This document shows, one piece after another, positions 14,971 to 22,582 of a stretch of 26,290 bases of DNA (the first letter of the stretch is position 1; each line of letters begins with the position of its first letter). The stretch is taken from positions 1 through 26,290 of the forward strand of contig CAZYEJ010000028.1 of the NCBI GenBank assembly GCA_964646435.1. The letters run 5' to 3'. Below the pieces are notes generated by a model that saw only the letters and a program-made list of their open reading frames with translations, ran no database searches and had not been told where the DNA came from. Made by a program: the position numbers and the translations under genes. Source of the stretch: UBA3076 sp964646435. Lineage in GTDB: Bacteria; Desulfobacterota; Dissulfuribacteria; Dissulfuribacterales; UBA3076.

Positions 14971-15798
14971 ATGCATAAATTCCTTTTTCAGATCACAGTC
15001 TTTATATATTTTATCAGTACTATCGGCTTTCTTGTCCACATCATTACCCTCAGAAAAGATGCGGAACGAATTGCCACTATTTTTTTATCAGTGGGTTTTG
15101 GTGTTCATACTGCGGCTGTTTTAATGCGCTGGTTTGCAGGAGGTCATCCGCCTCTTGTTAACCTCCACGATTCTCTATCTTTCCTGGCCTGGGCAATGGT
15201 TGGCTTTTTTCTTCTGTTTCAGTGGCGATGTAAGTTAAAATCTCTTGGGGCCTTTGTGATACCTTTCGCCATGATTATAATGACTGCATCATCTTTTCAG
15301 TCAAAGGAAATTCTGCCTCTGCCTCCGGCCCTCAAGAGTATCTGGCTCCCTATTCATGCCATTATTTGCCTGTTTGCAGATGCTGTTTTTGCCTTGGCCT
15401 TTTGTATTGCCATTATGTTCTTGCTCCAGGAAAGGCAGATAAAAAAGAAGCGGTTAGGGGCCGTGTTCCAGCGACTGCCTTCCCTTGAGACCTTGGATGC
15501 TATGAATGAGCGCTGTTTGACCTTAGGATTTCCCCTGCTGACCCTGGGGATAATGACCGGATCCATTTGGGCTGAGAAGGCCTGGGGCTCATACTGGAGC
15601 TGGGACCCAAAGGAAACATGGTCACTGATTACCTGGTTTATTTATGCAGCTCTTTTTCATCAGCGACTTACAGTGGGTTGGCGAGGGCGAAAGGCTGCCA
15701 TTATGACAATAGTTGGTTTTGCTGTTTTGGTCTTTACCTTCCTGGGAGTAAGTCTGTTACTTTCTGGTGCCCATTCCTATGCCACTTGGCTTAAATAG
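14971..15798 (+). CDS. CcsA/HemX-like cytochrome c assembly membrane protein
   Basis: A 275-residue integral membrane protein of the CcmC/CcsA/HemX family with about eight membrane helices. The tryptophan-rich haem-handling motif WGSYWSWDPKETWSL is at 205-219. Conserved-looking His residues stand at about 66 (NLHDSLSF), 129 (PIHA), 230 and 268 (SGAHSY), as in members that hold or export haem for cytochrome c. Placement directly before hemA, with overlapping ends, is the pattern of HemX-type members, which affect glutamyl-tRNA reductase levels in Bacillus; whether this one assembles cytochromes or regulates HemA cannot be told from sequence. Confidence 0.88.
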   Translation: MHKFLFQITVFIYFISTIGFLVHIITLRKDAERIATIFLSVGFGVHTAAVLMRWFAGGHPPLVNLHDSLSFLAWAMVGFFLLFQWRCKLKSLGAFVIPFAMIIMTASSFQSKEILPLPPALKSIWLPIHAIICLFADAVFALAFCIAIMFLLQERQIKKKRLGAVFQRLPSLETLDAMNERCLTLGFPLLTLGIMTGSIWAEKAWGSYWSWDPKETWSLITWFIYAALFHQRLTVGWRGRKAAIMTIVGFAVLVFTFLGVSLLLSGAHSYATWLK

Positions 15799-17137
15799 AC
15801 CCCAAATAGCCCTTTTAGGAGTAAATCATAATACCGCACCAGTGGAAATGCGGGAACGCCTTTCCCTGAGCGGAAGTAATGTCCCTGCCCTGAGACTGTT
15901 TGCCGAGCTTCCTTACTGCGAAGAGGTTGTGTTTCTTTCCACCTGTAACAGGGTAGAAATCCTGGTTTCTGCAAATCGCCTGGATGAGGTCAAAAAATCA
16001 ATAAAAGAGCTGTGGCTGGATAAGGGAAAAATGGATTCCAACACACTCCAGGGGGCACTATATGAATACGAAGGCATGTCTGCTATTAGGCACCTTTTCA
16101 GGGTAGCCTCCAGCCTTGACTCCATGGTTGTAGGGGAGCCCCAGATCCTCGGCCAGTTGAAGGATGCCTACCGCATGGCCTCAGAGGCCAAGACTGCGAG
16201 CACGGTCCTCAATCGTCTGCTCCACAAGGCCTTTTCCGTGGCCAAGAGGGTCAGGACTGAAACAAGGATCGCAAGTCATGCCGTCTCTATCAGTTATGCG
16301 GCAGTCGAGCTTGCTAAAAAGATTTTTGGGGATCTTGCGGGCAAAAACGGCATGCTGATAGGTGCGGGGGAAATGGCTGAGTTGGCCGCACAGCATCTTA
16401 TTGCCGGCGGTGCCGACAAACTGGTCGTGGCCAACCGTACACTCTCCCGGGCAGTAGAACTCTCTCGATCCCTTGGAGGAAGCGCCATATCCCTGGAAGA
16501 GGTGGGAGAAGCCCTGGTTGATGCGGATATAGTTATAAGCTCTACCGGTGCCCCTGGTACTATCCTCAGCAAAGACCAGGTAAAACGGATTATGCGTCCC
16601 CGGCGTCATCGCCTCCTGTTCTTTATTGATATTGCAGTGCCAAGAGACATTGATCCCAAGGTCAATGATATAGACAATGTCTATTTATACGATATTGATG
16701 ATCTGAAAGGAGTTATAGAATTTAATAAGGCAGAACGTGAAAAGGAAGCTTCCAAGGCAAATCGTATGGTGGAGGCCGAGGTTATCAAGTTCATGGCCTG
16801 GATGGAATCTCTGAATGTGGTGCCTGTAATTCAACACCTTCAGAAAAAGGCCGAGGCAGTGAGGCAGAAAGAAATTTCACGGAGCCATAAGGTCCTCGAA
16901 TCCCTCAATGATGAGCAACAAAAGGCCTTGGATGTCCTCACAAGGTCCATTGTCCAGAAAATACTCAACGATCCCATAATCTATATCAAAAAGGGGGGGC
17001 AAGAAAATAATAGCGAGATGATATTGGACACTGCTTGCCGTCTCTTTGGCATAGATGGCCCTGAAGACACTGAGAGTCAGCAGGATAGAGGCCTTTCTGA
17101 CGATAGTACAGATAGAACAGTACGGAAATCATCCTGA
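15779..17137 (+). CDS. hemA: glutamyl-tRNA reductase
   Basis: Reduces glutamyl-tRNA to glutamate-1-semialdehyde with NADPH, the first committed step of C5-route tetrapyrrole synthesis. From the ATG at 15779 it has 452 residues. Seen: LLGVNHNTAPVEMRERL at the N-terminus, the catalytic Cys in STCNR (about residue 56), SSLDSMVVGEPQILGQLKDA, the NADPH domain with GAGEMAELAAQHL and VANRT, and the C-terminal dimerisation helices. The last 25 residues are polar and extra to the family. A GTG at 15767 would add 4 residues; the ATG is preferred. Either start overlaps the end of the CcsA-like gene (20 nt for the ATG), implying coupling. Confidence 0.95.
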   Translation: MPLGLNRPQIALLGVNHNTAPVEMRERLSLSGSNVPALRLFAELPYCEEVVFLSTCNRVEILVSANRLDEVKKSIKELWLDKGKMDSNTLQGALYEYEGMSAIRHLFRVASSLDSMVVGEPQILGQLKDAYRMASEAKTASTVLNRLLHKAFSVAKRVRTETRIASHAVSISYAAVELAKKIFGDLAGKNGMLIGAGEMAELAAQHLIAGGADKLVVANRTLSRAVELSRSLGGSAISLEEVGEALVDADIVISSTGAPGTILSKDQVKRIMRPRRHRLLFFIDIAVPRDIDPKVNDIDNVYLYDIDDLKGVIEFNKAEREKEASKANRMVEAEVIKFMAWMESLNVVPVIQHLQKKAEAVRQKEISRSHKVLESLNDEQQKALDVLTRSIVQKILNDPIIYIKKGGQENNSEMILDTACRLFGIDGPEDTESQQDRGLSDDSTDRTVRKSS

Positions 17138-17187
17138 AGCAGAAGATCAATCCTCAAGCAACAAACAAAACAGGTAAGATTTGACTG

Positions 17188-17346
17188 ATGATTTTTCCAA
17201 CAGAATGGTCCGAAGATCTATCCTCTTTCAAATGGGCCATAGCTGCGGCCTTGACTCTATTTGTAGGGCTGGGTGTGCCCAATAATGTTGCTGCTGAAGG
17301 CCCGGCTGTACCAGCGGTTAATGCAAAAACCGATGCTTTATTCTAA
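17188..17346 (+). pseudogene. N-terminal piece of a split outer-membrane protein gene
   Basis: A 52-codon frame from ATG 17188 to TAA 17344-17346 reads as a signal sequence (FKWAIAAALTLFVGLGVPNN) and then AAEGPAVPAVNAKTDALF. On its own it is too short for a mature protein. Removing 17344-17500 joins it in frame with the next piece: DALF followed by GSMDSKGTT. This gives a complete precursor with a normal cleavage region near VAA-EGP. Confidence 0.6.
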
Positions 17347-17500
17347 CAGAGAAAACCTGGCCCTCAGGGCCAGGTCAGAGTCAATAGGCTCTGCCCTTGT
17401 GGCTCTGTCTGTATAAAGATAAGTACCTTTAGCTTGCGGTTAGCCCGGCTCTGCCGGCAGCAAGCCAAAGCCGGGCCCTCTGGACCCGGATTCTTTACTC
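17344..17500. mobile_element. palindrome-rich insertion in the outer-membrane protein gene
   Basis: 157 bp with three inverted repeats: CCTGGCCC (17356-17363) / GGGCCAGG (17367-17374); GCCCGGCT (17443-17450) / AGCCGGGC (17469-17476); and nested in the latter the palindrome CTGCCGGCAG (17451-17460). The flanks GATGCTTTATTC (left) and GATTCTTTACTC (right) agree at 10 of 12 bases and may be an old target duplication. No coding capacity: a non-autonomous element or REP-type cluster. The insertion is inferred from the rejoined frame. Confidence 0.45.
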
Positions 17501-17506
17501 GGATCA

Positions 17507-18175
17507 ATGGATAGCAAGGGTACTACTATCGGCCTGGGCAGCATCACCCTGCCGATAGGGGATCAGTTCGGCTCACAGATCGACGGTGTCTGGGGCAAGG
17601 TGTCGAGCTATGTTTATGACGGTGTCGGCGGACATGTTTTTTGGCGTGATCCCGACCTGGGCCTGATCGGGCTGATTGGATCATATCAGGAGTTGGACAA
17701 CTTCAGTCTTATTCAAAATGGGGCTGAAGGAGAGTTATATTTAAAGGACTTCACGTTTCGAACCCGCATGGGTTATCAGTATAGAGATGTTGATCATGGT
17801 GTTTTCGCTGAATTAGGAATAAAATACTACCTGATGGACAACATAATGCTGGAAGTTGATCCCGAAGTTGCCGCGGGTGATTGCTCGCTGGGATTCGGCT
17901 TGGAGTATCAACCAGACTTTGAATTCCTTCCAGGACTAGCCATATTCGCAGAAGGGGAGGTGGGCGAAAATGATTACGACCACTGGTTCTGCGGTATCAG
18001 TTACTACTTCGGTTCAAAAAAATCACTTGAGCAGCGGCACAGAGAGGACGATATTGACTCCCTGCTGCCTGATTTTACAAAACATCTCATGGAGAAAGTC
18101 GGGCATGCTGAGCAAAAAAGAGAATTTATAAGCCCGCAGGATGATGAGGGTGAAGAACCTCCACTACCTGAGTAA
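17507..18175 (+). pseudogene. main part of the split outer-membrane beta-barrel protein
   Basis: 222 codons from ATG 17507; the frame is open further up to 17444 through insertion sequence. The protein shows repeated amphipathic beta strands: IGLGSITLPIG, VGGHVFWRDPDLGLIGLIGS, GELYLKDFTFRTRMGYQYR, GVFAELGIKYYLMDN, LGFGLEYQPDFEFLPGLAIF, HWFCGISYYFG. This pattern, with the VFWRDP and LEYQP segments, is that of a small outer-membrane barrel family of unknown role. The C-terminus continues past YYFG in a polar tail of about 50 residues rather than ending in Phe. The signal peptide and first strand lie in the separate piece at 17188-17346, so without them export is unlikely. GTG/ATG restarts are possible but no ribosome site is seen. 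Confidence 0.65.
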
Positions 18176-18284
18176 AGGCGAGGGTGTATGAATTTATGCG
18201 AATTAAGACCAAGATGAAATGCCCAGTCATGAACTTCAGGTAAAAGGGGGATGAGGTTGCTTGACGCCATGGTGCGTCACGCCA

Positions 18285-18327
18285 TTGACGCTGACAAATT
18301 TAGTGACTACAATGACTACATTGGTAG
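18285..18327 (+). promoter_or_regulatory. promoter and operator of the second VapBC-type pair
   Basis: TTGACG (18285-18290), exactly 17 nt, TACAAT (18308-18313): a strong sigma70-like promoter. The stretch 18307-18327 contains CTACAATG and CATTGGTAG, inverted arms over and after the -10 box, and a direct repeat TGACTACA. These are likely antitoxin-binding sequence (inferred). It lies 50 nt before the antitoxin ATG. Confidence 0.65.
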
Positions 18328-18362
18328 TATATGAACGACTCGATCCCGAAAGGCGACACGAA

Positions 18363-18647
18363 ATGGCGACAGTAGGTATCAGAGAGGCGAAAATGCGCCT
18401 AAGCAAATATATCAAGATGGTTCACCGGGGCCAGGAAGTGATCCTGACGGACCGGGGACGGCCAGTAGGCAAGATCGTTCCTATCCACGCGACCGAGCTT
18501 CCCCTGGAGGAAAGGCTCCTGCGGCTCACCGAACAGGGTATGCTGGCCGGCGAACCATTACAGGCGGCCGGTGGGCTTCCACCGCTCGTCCGGATTACCG
18601 ATGGCATGGCGCAGCAGTACCTGCAAGAGGACCGCGAGAATGGCTGA
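18363..18647 (+). CDS. Phd/YefM-type antitoxin
   Basis: A 94-residue antitoxin. VGIREAKMRLSKYIKMVHRG and EVILTDRGRPVGKIVPI (about 4-43) are the Phd/YefM dimer fold that binds the operator; the C-terminal half (LEERLLRLTEQGMLAGEP onward) would cover the toxin. The start at 18363 is chosen because the homologous protein begins at MATVGIREAKM and the promoter maps just upstream; the open frame continues 34 codons further up without antitoxin character. Overlaps the toxin gene by 8 nt. GC content is higher than the neighbours, suggesting that the pair was acquired. Confidence 0.87.
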   Translation: MATVGIREAKMRLSKYIKMVHRGQEVILTDRGRPVGKIVPIHATELPLEERLLRLTEQGMLAGEPLQAAGGLPPLVRITDGMAQQYLQEDRENG

Positions 18648-19071
18648 CGCGCTCCAGGTCGTCTACTGGGACACTTCGGCCATCCTCTCCGCCCTTTTCA
18701 TCGACAACCACAGCGAGACAGCAAGGCGCTGGGGGGCCATACCGGCCGTGCATCTCGTCTCGTCGCTGGCCCATGCCGAGGCCTGCGCCGTCACCTGGCG
18801 CATGGCCAGGGACGGCGTGGTGCTGCAATCCCTGGCCGCCGCGACGATTAACGCCATTGAACAGAGAATCTGGCGCCGGATCAATGCCGTGCCCGACTGG
18901 ACCATCGTGAGCGGCCTGGCGCAAAGGACCACGCTCAGGGGTACGGACCTGTGGCATCTCGGCCTGGCCGCGACCCTACGGCGCGATCTTCCGGAATTGC
19001 GAATGCTGACCTTTGACGCCAGGTTGCAGGAAGCGGCCTGCCGGGAAGATCTCGCCATCCTCCGGCCCTGA
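18640..19071 (+). CDS. VapC-type PIN-domain toxin
   Basis: A 143-residue PIN-domain ribonuclease. The four acidic metal-binding positions are present: Asp in YWDTSAILSALF, Glu in SLAHAEACA, Asp in RGTDLWHLGLA and Asp in LTFDARLQEAA. Its ATG at 18640 lies in the last codons of the antitoxin gene, so translation is coupled. The gene appears complete and GC-rich like its partner. VapC-type toxins cut tRNA or rRNA; the target is not readable from sequence. Confidence 0.88.
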   Translation: MADALQVVYWDTSAILSALFIDNHSETARRWGAIPAVHLVSSLAHAEACAVTWRMARDGVVLQSLAAATINAIEQRIWRRINAVPDWTIVSGLAQRTTLRGTDLWHLGLAATLRRDLPELRMLTFDARLQEAACREDLAILRP

Positions 19072-19106
19072 TCGGATAAATATGAGAAGTTTAAAGAGAC
19101 CATGAA

Positions 19107-19296
19107 ATGGAAATATGTAAGCTCCTTGAAATGAGAAGAGATCATATTCTACGCGCTGCCGACAGACACGGGGCGCGCAACGTAAGGATCTTCGGATCTG
19201 TGGTATCTGCTCGGCCGAAAGGTTGATGTGGTTTCCGAGGAAAAGCTGTACTGGCTCCTGCGCCGAAGAATTTTAAAGGAGGCCAAGCCCCTGTGA
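19107..19296 (+). pseudogene. remnant of a MntA-type nucleotidyltransferase antitoxin
   Basis: The first frame (19107-19226) reads MEICKLLEMRRDHI and NVRIFGSV, the start of minimal nucleotidyltransferases up to the GSV of the catalytic loop. A second frame, ending at TGA 19294-19296, reads LLGRKVDVVSEEKLYWLLRR and ILKEAKPL, the C-terminus of the same family. The part between (the D-x-D catalytic motif and about 30 residues) is deleted and the frame shifted. In MntA/HepT pairs the antitoxin AMPylates the toxin; this one cannot. Confidence 0.65.
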
Positions 19297-19415
19297 AGAA
19301 AGATCCACGCGTTTATCTTTTTTGGGGGAACATAGGATGTTTCCTAGAACGCATGCATTTCAATTTAGCTCAAACTGAAGGCAACAAAGAAACCATGTTG
19401 CTGAACGGAGCTTAA
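19293..19415 (+). pseudogene. stub of a HepT-type toxin gene
   Basis: A GTG overlapping the stop of the MntA remnant starts MKKDPRVYL, the usual first residues of HepT (HEPN ribonuclease) toxins. After YL the sequence no longer fits the family, and the R-x4-6-H catalytic motif is absent: the rest of hepT has been lost by deletion. The overlap (stop over start) is the normal MntA-HepT arrangement. Confidence 0.6.
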
Positions 19416-19421
19416 TACGTC

Positions 19422-20123
19422 TCATAAGAACAGTTCTTTTAGCCTTTGCTTATCGGTTTTCAGGATCTCGGGTTTTCCGGAATAGGCAATTTTCCCGAGT
19501 TTAATTGAATAGATGTGATGGCAGATTTCCAAGACCTCACGGACCTTCTGCTCTACAATCAGGACAGTCACCCCGAATTCATTGTTGATTTTACGAATAT
19601 GACCCATCATGAATTTTACCAGCTTGGGTGAAAGACCCAGAGAGGGTTCATCCATAAGAAGCATTTTCGGGTTGATGATCAGAGCCCTGCCAAGGGACAG
19701 CATTTGTTTCTCACCGCCACTCAGTTTCCCTGAATTCTGTTTTTTTCTTTTCTCCAGTTCAGGGAATAGCCCCCATATTTTTTTCAGTTCTTCTTTAAAC
19801 CGGTCCCTGGGTAGATGCAGTCCCCCAATTTCCAGATTTTCCAGAACGGTCATCTCATCGAACACTCGGTTTCCCTGGGGTACAAAGCCGATGCCATTAT
19901 TTACATTGGCCCTGGTCCCGCGATTGGTGATATTCTCACCATTATAAATAACATCGCCGCTCCATACAGGGATAAGGCTAAAAATGGACTTCAAGACCGT
20001 GGACTTTCCAGAACCATTGGGGCCGATAATTGCCGTAATTTTGCCTCCTGATGCCTCAAGGTCTATACCAAAAAGGACCTGCTTCTTGCCGTAACCAGCC
20101 TCTATTTTCTCAACCTTCAGCAT
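19422..20123 (-). CDS. livF: branched-chain amino-acid ABC transporter ATPase LivF
   Basis: One of the two ATPases of a Liv/HAAT-type ABC importer for branched-chain amino acids or related substrates. Walker A GPNGSGKST (34-42), signature LSGGEKQMLSLGRAL (about 133-147), Walker B MLLMDEPSLGL (about 154-164) and the switch His region VLIVEQKV are present. 233 residues from the ATG at 20123, one base after the livG stop, matches the family length; an ATG at 20144 would add 7 unrelated residues. It is the last gene of the minus-strand train. Confidence 0.93.
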   Translation of the reverse strand: MLKVEKIEAGYGKKQVLFGIDLEASGGKITAIIGPNGSGKSTVLKSIFSLIPVWSGDVIYNGENITNRGTRANVNNGIGFVPQGNRVFDEMTVLENLEIGGLHLPRDRFKEELKKIWGLFPELEKRKKQNSGKLSGGEKQMLSLGRALIINPKMLLMDEPSLGLSPKLVKFMMGHIRKINNEFGVTVLIVEQKVREVLEICHHIYSIKLGKIAYSGKPEILKTDKQRLKELFL

Positions 20124-20124
20124 A

Positions 20125-20880
20125 TTATTCCAGGTAAGCCTCAAGGACCGCGGGATTATTCCTCACTGATTCAGGGTCTCCTTCCACTATCTTTCTGCCT
20201 TCATCCATAAAAACTACTTTATCGCAGACCTGCATGACAGCATCGATGTTGTGCTCGATCAAGACAACAGTCTTTCCCTTTTCAGGAAGTCTCTTGATGA
20301 TAGCCAGGATTTTGTCAATAATCTCAGGGTTGATGCCCGCAACAGGCTCATCCAATAAAAGAAGGTCAGCACCCGAAGCCAGACAACAGGCCGCGGAGAC
20401 CATTTTCTGCTGACCATAGGACAGGTCTTCTACAAGGGCATGTTCCTTGTCCTCAATTCCCATGTGCCTCAAGAATTCCAGGGCCTCTTCTCGATTTCTT
20501 TTCTCCTGCTCTCTGATACGCCCAGGGAAAAGAAAGATACCCTTGAGATGTTCACCAGACTGATTTTGAAAGGACAGCATGATGTTATCCAGCACACTTA
20601 TACGCGTTATGAGACGAAGTTGCTGGAAGGTGCGGACCATCCCCAGGCGGGTAATGCGATAGGGCGACAGCCCGTTCAAATCCCTGCCAGCATATATGAT
20701 CTTTCCCGAATCCGGGGTCAAAAAACCCGTTATTACATTAAATAACGTGGTCTTTCCTGCCCCGTTAGGACCGATAATTCCGATGATTGAGTTTTTTGGG
20801 ACATCAAGGGAGAAGTTATCAAGGGCAATAGTCCCATCGAAATTTTTGTTGGCGTTTATAATATTTAGAACCGAGTTCAT
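20125..20880 (-). CDS. livG: branched-chain amino-acid ABC transporter ATPase LivG
   Basis: The second Liv ATPase, 251 residues. Walker A GPNGAGKTT (37-45), the LivG-typical GMVRTFQQLRL, signature LSYGQQKMVSAACCLA and Walker B LLLLDEPVAGI are present, and the C-terminal GDPESVRNNPAVLEAYL is characteristic of LivG. Normally livG follows livM closely; here about 830 nt with repeats and two small genes separate them. No clear ribosome site precedes the ATG. Confidence 0.93.
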   Translation of the reverse strand: MNSVLNIINANKNFDGTIALDNFSLDVPKNSIIGIIGPNGAGKTTLFNVITGFLTPDSGKIIYAGRDLNGLSPYRITRLGMVRTFQQLRLITRISVLDNIMLSFQNQSGEHLKGIFLFPGRIREQEKRNREEALEFLRHMGIEDKEHALVEDLSYGQQKMVSAACCLASGADLLLLDEPVAGINPEIIDKILAIIKRLPEKGKTVVLIEHNIDAVMQVCDKVVFMDEGRKIVEGDPESVRNNPAVLEAYLE

Positions 20881-20911
20881 ATCTTATGTTCATCCAGAAC
20901 GAATCAATTGC

Positions 20912-20940
20912 CTTCTTCGTGTCCTTCGTGTCCTTCGTGG
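20912..20940. repeat. CTTCGTG-type tandem repeat
   Basis: Three near-identical units of TCCTTCGTG in a row in the livG leader. ACGAAG units in opposite sense stand at 21001-21017, so a stem around the livM-tail copy is possible. Similar units occur at 22612-22690 and 7735-7795. Confidence 0.8.
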
Positions 20941-20961
20941 TCCAGCTTCCCACTATTTCTT

Positions 20962-21020
20962 GAAGGAGCATTCTCCGATAAAACCCTTACCTTCTTTATC
21001 ACGAAGAGCACGAAGAAATC
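20962..21020. repeat. 59-bp direct repeat, copy A (contains livM tail)
   Basis: 51 of 59 bases agree with 21632-21690 in the same orientation. On the minus strand it reads KGFIGECSFKK and stop, a copy of the LivM C-terminus GFIGEYSFKK (21710-21740). The match to the real livM end continues past the stop (20942-20961 against 21699-21718). Confidence 0.8.
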
Positions 21021-21045
21021 CCCGTCCTTGAGGTCTGGGAGAATG

Positions 21046-21225
21046 TCAATCGGGAAGATGCTTCCCCTTAGCAATTTCGACCATTGTCTCGATGCGAATT
21101 AAGCGGCGATCAATTCCCCGAATTTCCTGACTAAGATTTATGACTTCCTTGGTTAATCCCTTTACTTCGTTTGTCAGCAACATAACATCTTTGATCGCCT
21201 TAAAGAATTTATCAGTTACCCCCAT
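21046..21225 (-). CDS. 59-residue heptad-rich protein of unknown function
   Basis: I cannot assign a known function. The start at 21225 (MGVTDKFFKAIKDVMLLTNE) is chosen for its GAGGTG ribosome site seven bases upstream; the gene overlaps the upstream gene's end by 14 nt, so the two are coupled. The sequence has a hydrophobic N-terminal helix and then a heptad pattern (VKGLTKEVINLSQEI, IDRRLIRIETMVEIA) that suggests a coiled coil. Size, order and coupling with a likely DNA-binding partner resemble a small TA-like or regulator pair, but this is inference. Confidence 0.65.
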   Translation of the reverse strand: MGVTDKFFKAIKDVMLLTNEVKGLTKEVINLSQEIRGIDRRLIRIETMVEIAKGKHLPD

Positions 21226-21523
21226 TGCCAACACCTCTTTTTGCGTGAAGTTGAGCGCGTGTCTGAGCGACAACCTTTCGTGTCTCACGCACTTGCTCAA
21301 TCGCCTCTTTCAGATTTTGGCTCATGGTTTCAACGGCTAATTCCATTATCGATTCATCCTCACGTTGAGGATCATAAGCGGAAATCGAGCGGCGAACTAT
21401 TTCCGCTGCCGATAAACCCTCACTGATAGCCATAGCATCTAACTTTTCACGTTCTTTTTTTCGTAGCATCACAACTGTACGGAAGCGGGCCGGATCCGGC
21501 CTCTGTTCAATAGCTGTACCCAT
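21212..21523 (-). CDS. probable ribbon-helix-helix protein
   Basis: A 103-residue protein with a strong start: GGAGG five bases before the ATG at 21523. The stretch FRTVVMLRKKEREKLDAMAI followed by SEGLSAAEIVRRSISAY (about 14-50) has the strand-helix-turn-helix pattern of ribbon-helix-helix DNA-binding proteins. The rest (about 55-95) is a charged helix (ELAVETMSQNLKEAIEQVRE) ending GVGNGGN. Such proteins commonly regulate their own operon and may act as antitoxins. Upstream lies the 59-bp repeat copy B. No known partner family is recognised. Confidence 0.7.
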   Translation of the reverse strand: MGTAIEQRPDPARFRTVVMLRKKEREKLDAMAISEGLSAAEIVRRSISAYDPQREDESIMELAVETMSQNLKEAIEQVRETRKVVAQTRAQLHAKRGVGNGGN

Positions 21524-21631
21524 ATATCCTCCACTGTTTAGATATTTATTGGAACACAGTAGCACATGTGCATAACTTGTACAGCTCTTTTTAAAAAGAA
21601 GCCTGTCAGTTTGATCCGGGAAGCACATACA

Positions 21632-21690
21632 GAAGGAACACTCCCCGACAAAACCCTTGCCTTCTTTACCACGAAGAGCACAAAAAAATC
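21632..21690. repeat. 59-bp direct repeat, copy B
   Basis: Partner of 20962-21020. On the minus strand it reads GKGFVGECSF, again the LivM tail. It lies 20 nt after the real livM stop, so the two-gene module stands between two copies of this unit. Confidence 0.8.
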
Positions 21691-21709
21691 ATAGTGGTGC
21701 AGCTTTCTA

Positions 21710-22582
21710 TTATTTCTTAAACGAATACTCCCCTATAAAACCCTGAGGGCGGAAAAGCATGAACATGACCAAAAGGCCGCCATAAATAATCTGTCTCATG
21801 TTGGCCGCAATAGCGCTCGGCATACCGACAAACCGCAGGGCCTCAGGAAGGATTACAAGTATCACTGCTGCCAGGACAGAGCCCCAGATATTGCCCGCCC
21901 CTCCAATGATGACAATGGAGATGATGAAAATTGATTCCATCACAGTGAAGCTTGTTGGGTCGATGAAACTGATATAATAGGCATACATGACCCCTGCCAC
22001 AGAGGCCATGCCTGCGCCGATCACAAAGACCAGTACCTTATAAGAGGCCACATTTTTCCCCATGGCCTGGGCAAAAACTTCGTCTTCCCGGATCGCCTTT
22101 AGCACACGGCCAAAGGGAGAGTTGACAATCTTATGACATATCCAGAACGTAATGATGCAAAGGAGTGAAATCAGAAAAAGAAAACGGTAATGCGTATTGA
22201 TCTCCAAGCCGAAAATGGTCGGCTGCGGGATACCAGGCAGTCCCATGGGTCCGCCTGTAAACGAGACCCAGTTGTTCATAATACTGAACGTAATGACCTG
22301 GAAGGCAAACGTAGCAATGGCAAAATAGTCATCACGGATGCGGAGGGAGGGTATCCCAACCAATGCCCCTAAAAGACCTGAAAGAATGATGGCGCAAATT
22401 ATATTAGCCAAAAAAGGACTATTGAATTTCAGGGCCAGGAGGGCAGCAACGTACGCACCCACTCCATAAAAGGCGGCATGGGCAATGGAGAGCAAACCAG
22501 CATATCCAACTATCAGATTGAGAGATACGGAGAGGATGATATAAATCCCGATGAGGATCAGGATGTGGAGGAGGTATTCCAT
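21710..22582 (-). CDS. livM: branched-chain amino-acid ABC transporter permease LivM
   Basis: An inner-membrane permease of 290 residues with about 8-10 membrane helices. Characteristic segments: the N-terminal LNLIVGYAGLLSIAHAAFYG, RIRDDYFAIATFAFQVI, GRVLKAIREDEVFAQAMGKN (the cytosolic coupling loop to the ATPases), GGAGNIWGSVLAAVILV, and the C-terminal LFRPQGFIGEYSFKK. Complete. It pairs with LivH to form the channel. Ribosome site weak. Confidence 0.94.
   Translation of the reverse strand: MEYLLHILILIGIYIILSVSLNLIVGYAGLLSIAHAAFYGVGAYVAALLALKFNSPFLANIICAIILSGLLGALVGIPSLRIRDDYFAIATFAFQVITFSIMNNWVSFTGGPMGLPGIPQPTIFGLEINTHYRFLFLISLLCIITFWICHKIVNSPFGRVLKAIREDEVFAQAMGKNVASYKVLVFVIGAGMASVAGVMYAYYISFIDPTSFTVMESIFIISIVIIGGAGNIWGSVLAAVILVILPEALRFVGMPSAIAANMRQIIYGGLLVMFMLFRPQGFIGEYSFKK

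Noticed and set aside
17356..17374. Rho-independent terminator for hemA
   Set aside because: The stem is perfect, but no T-run follows on either strand; it better fits a palindrome within the insertion.
18261..18362. 34-codon extension of the second antitoxin
   Set aside because: It spans the promoter (TTGACG-N17-TACAAT) and the likely operator, so it cannot be translated from that promoter.
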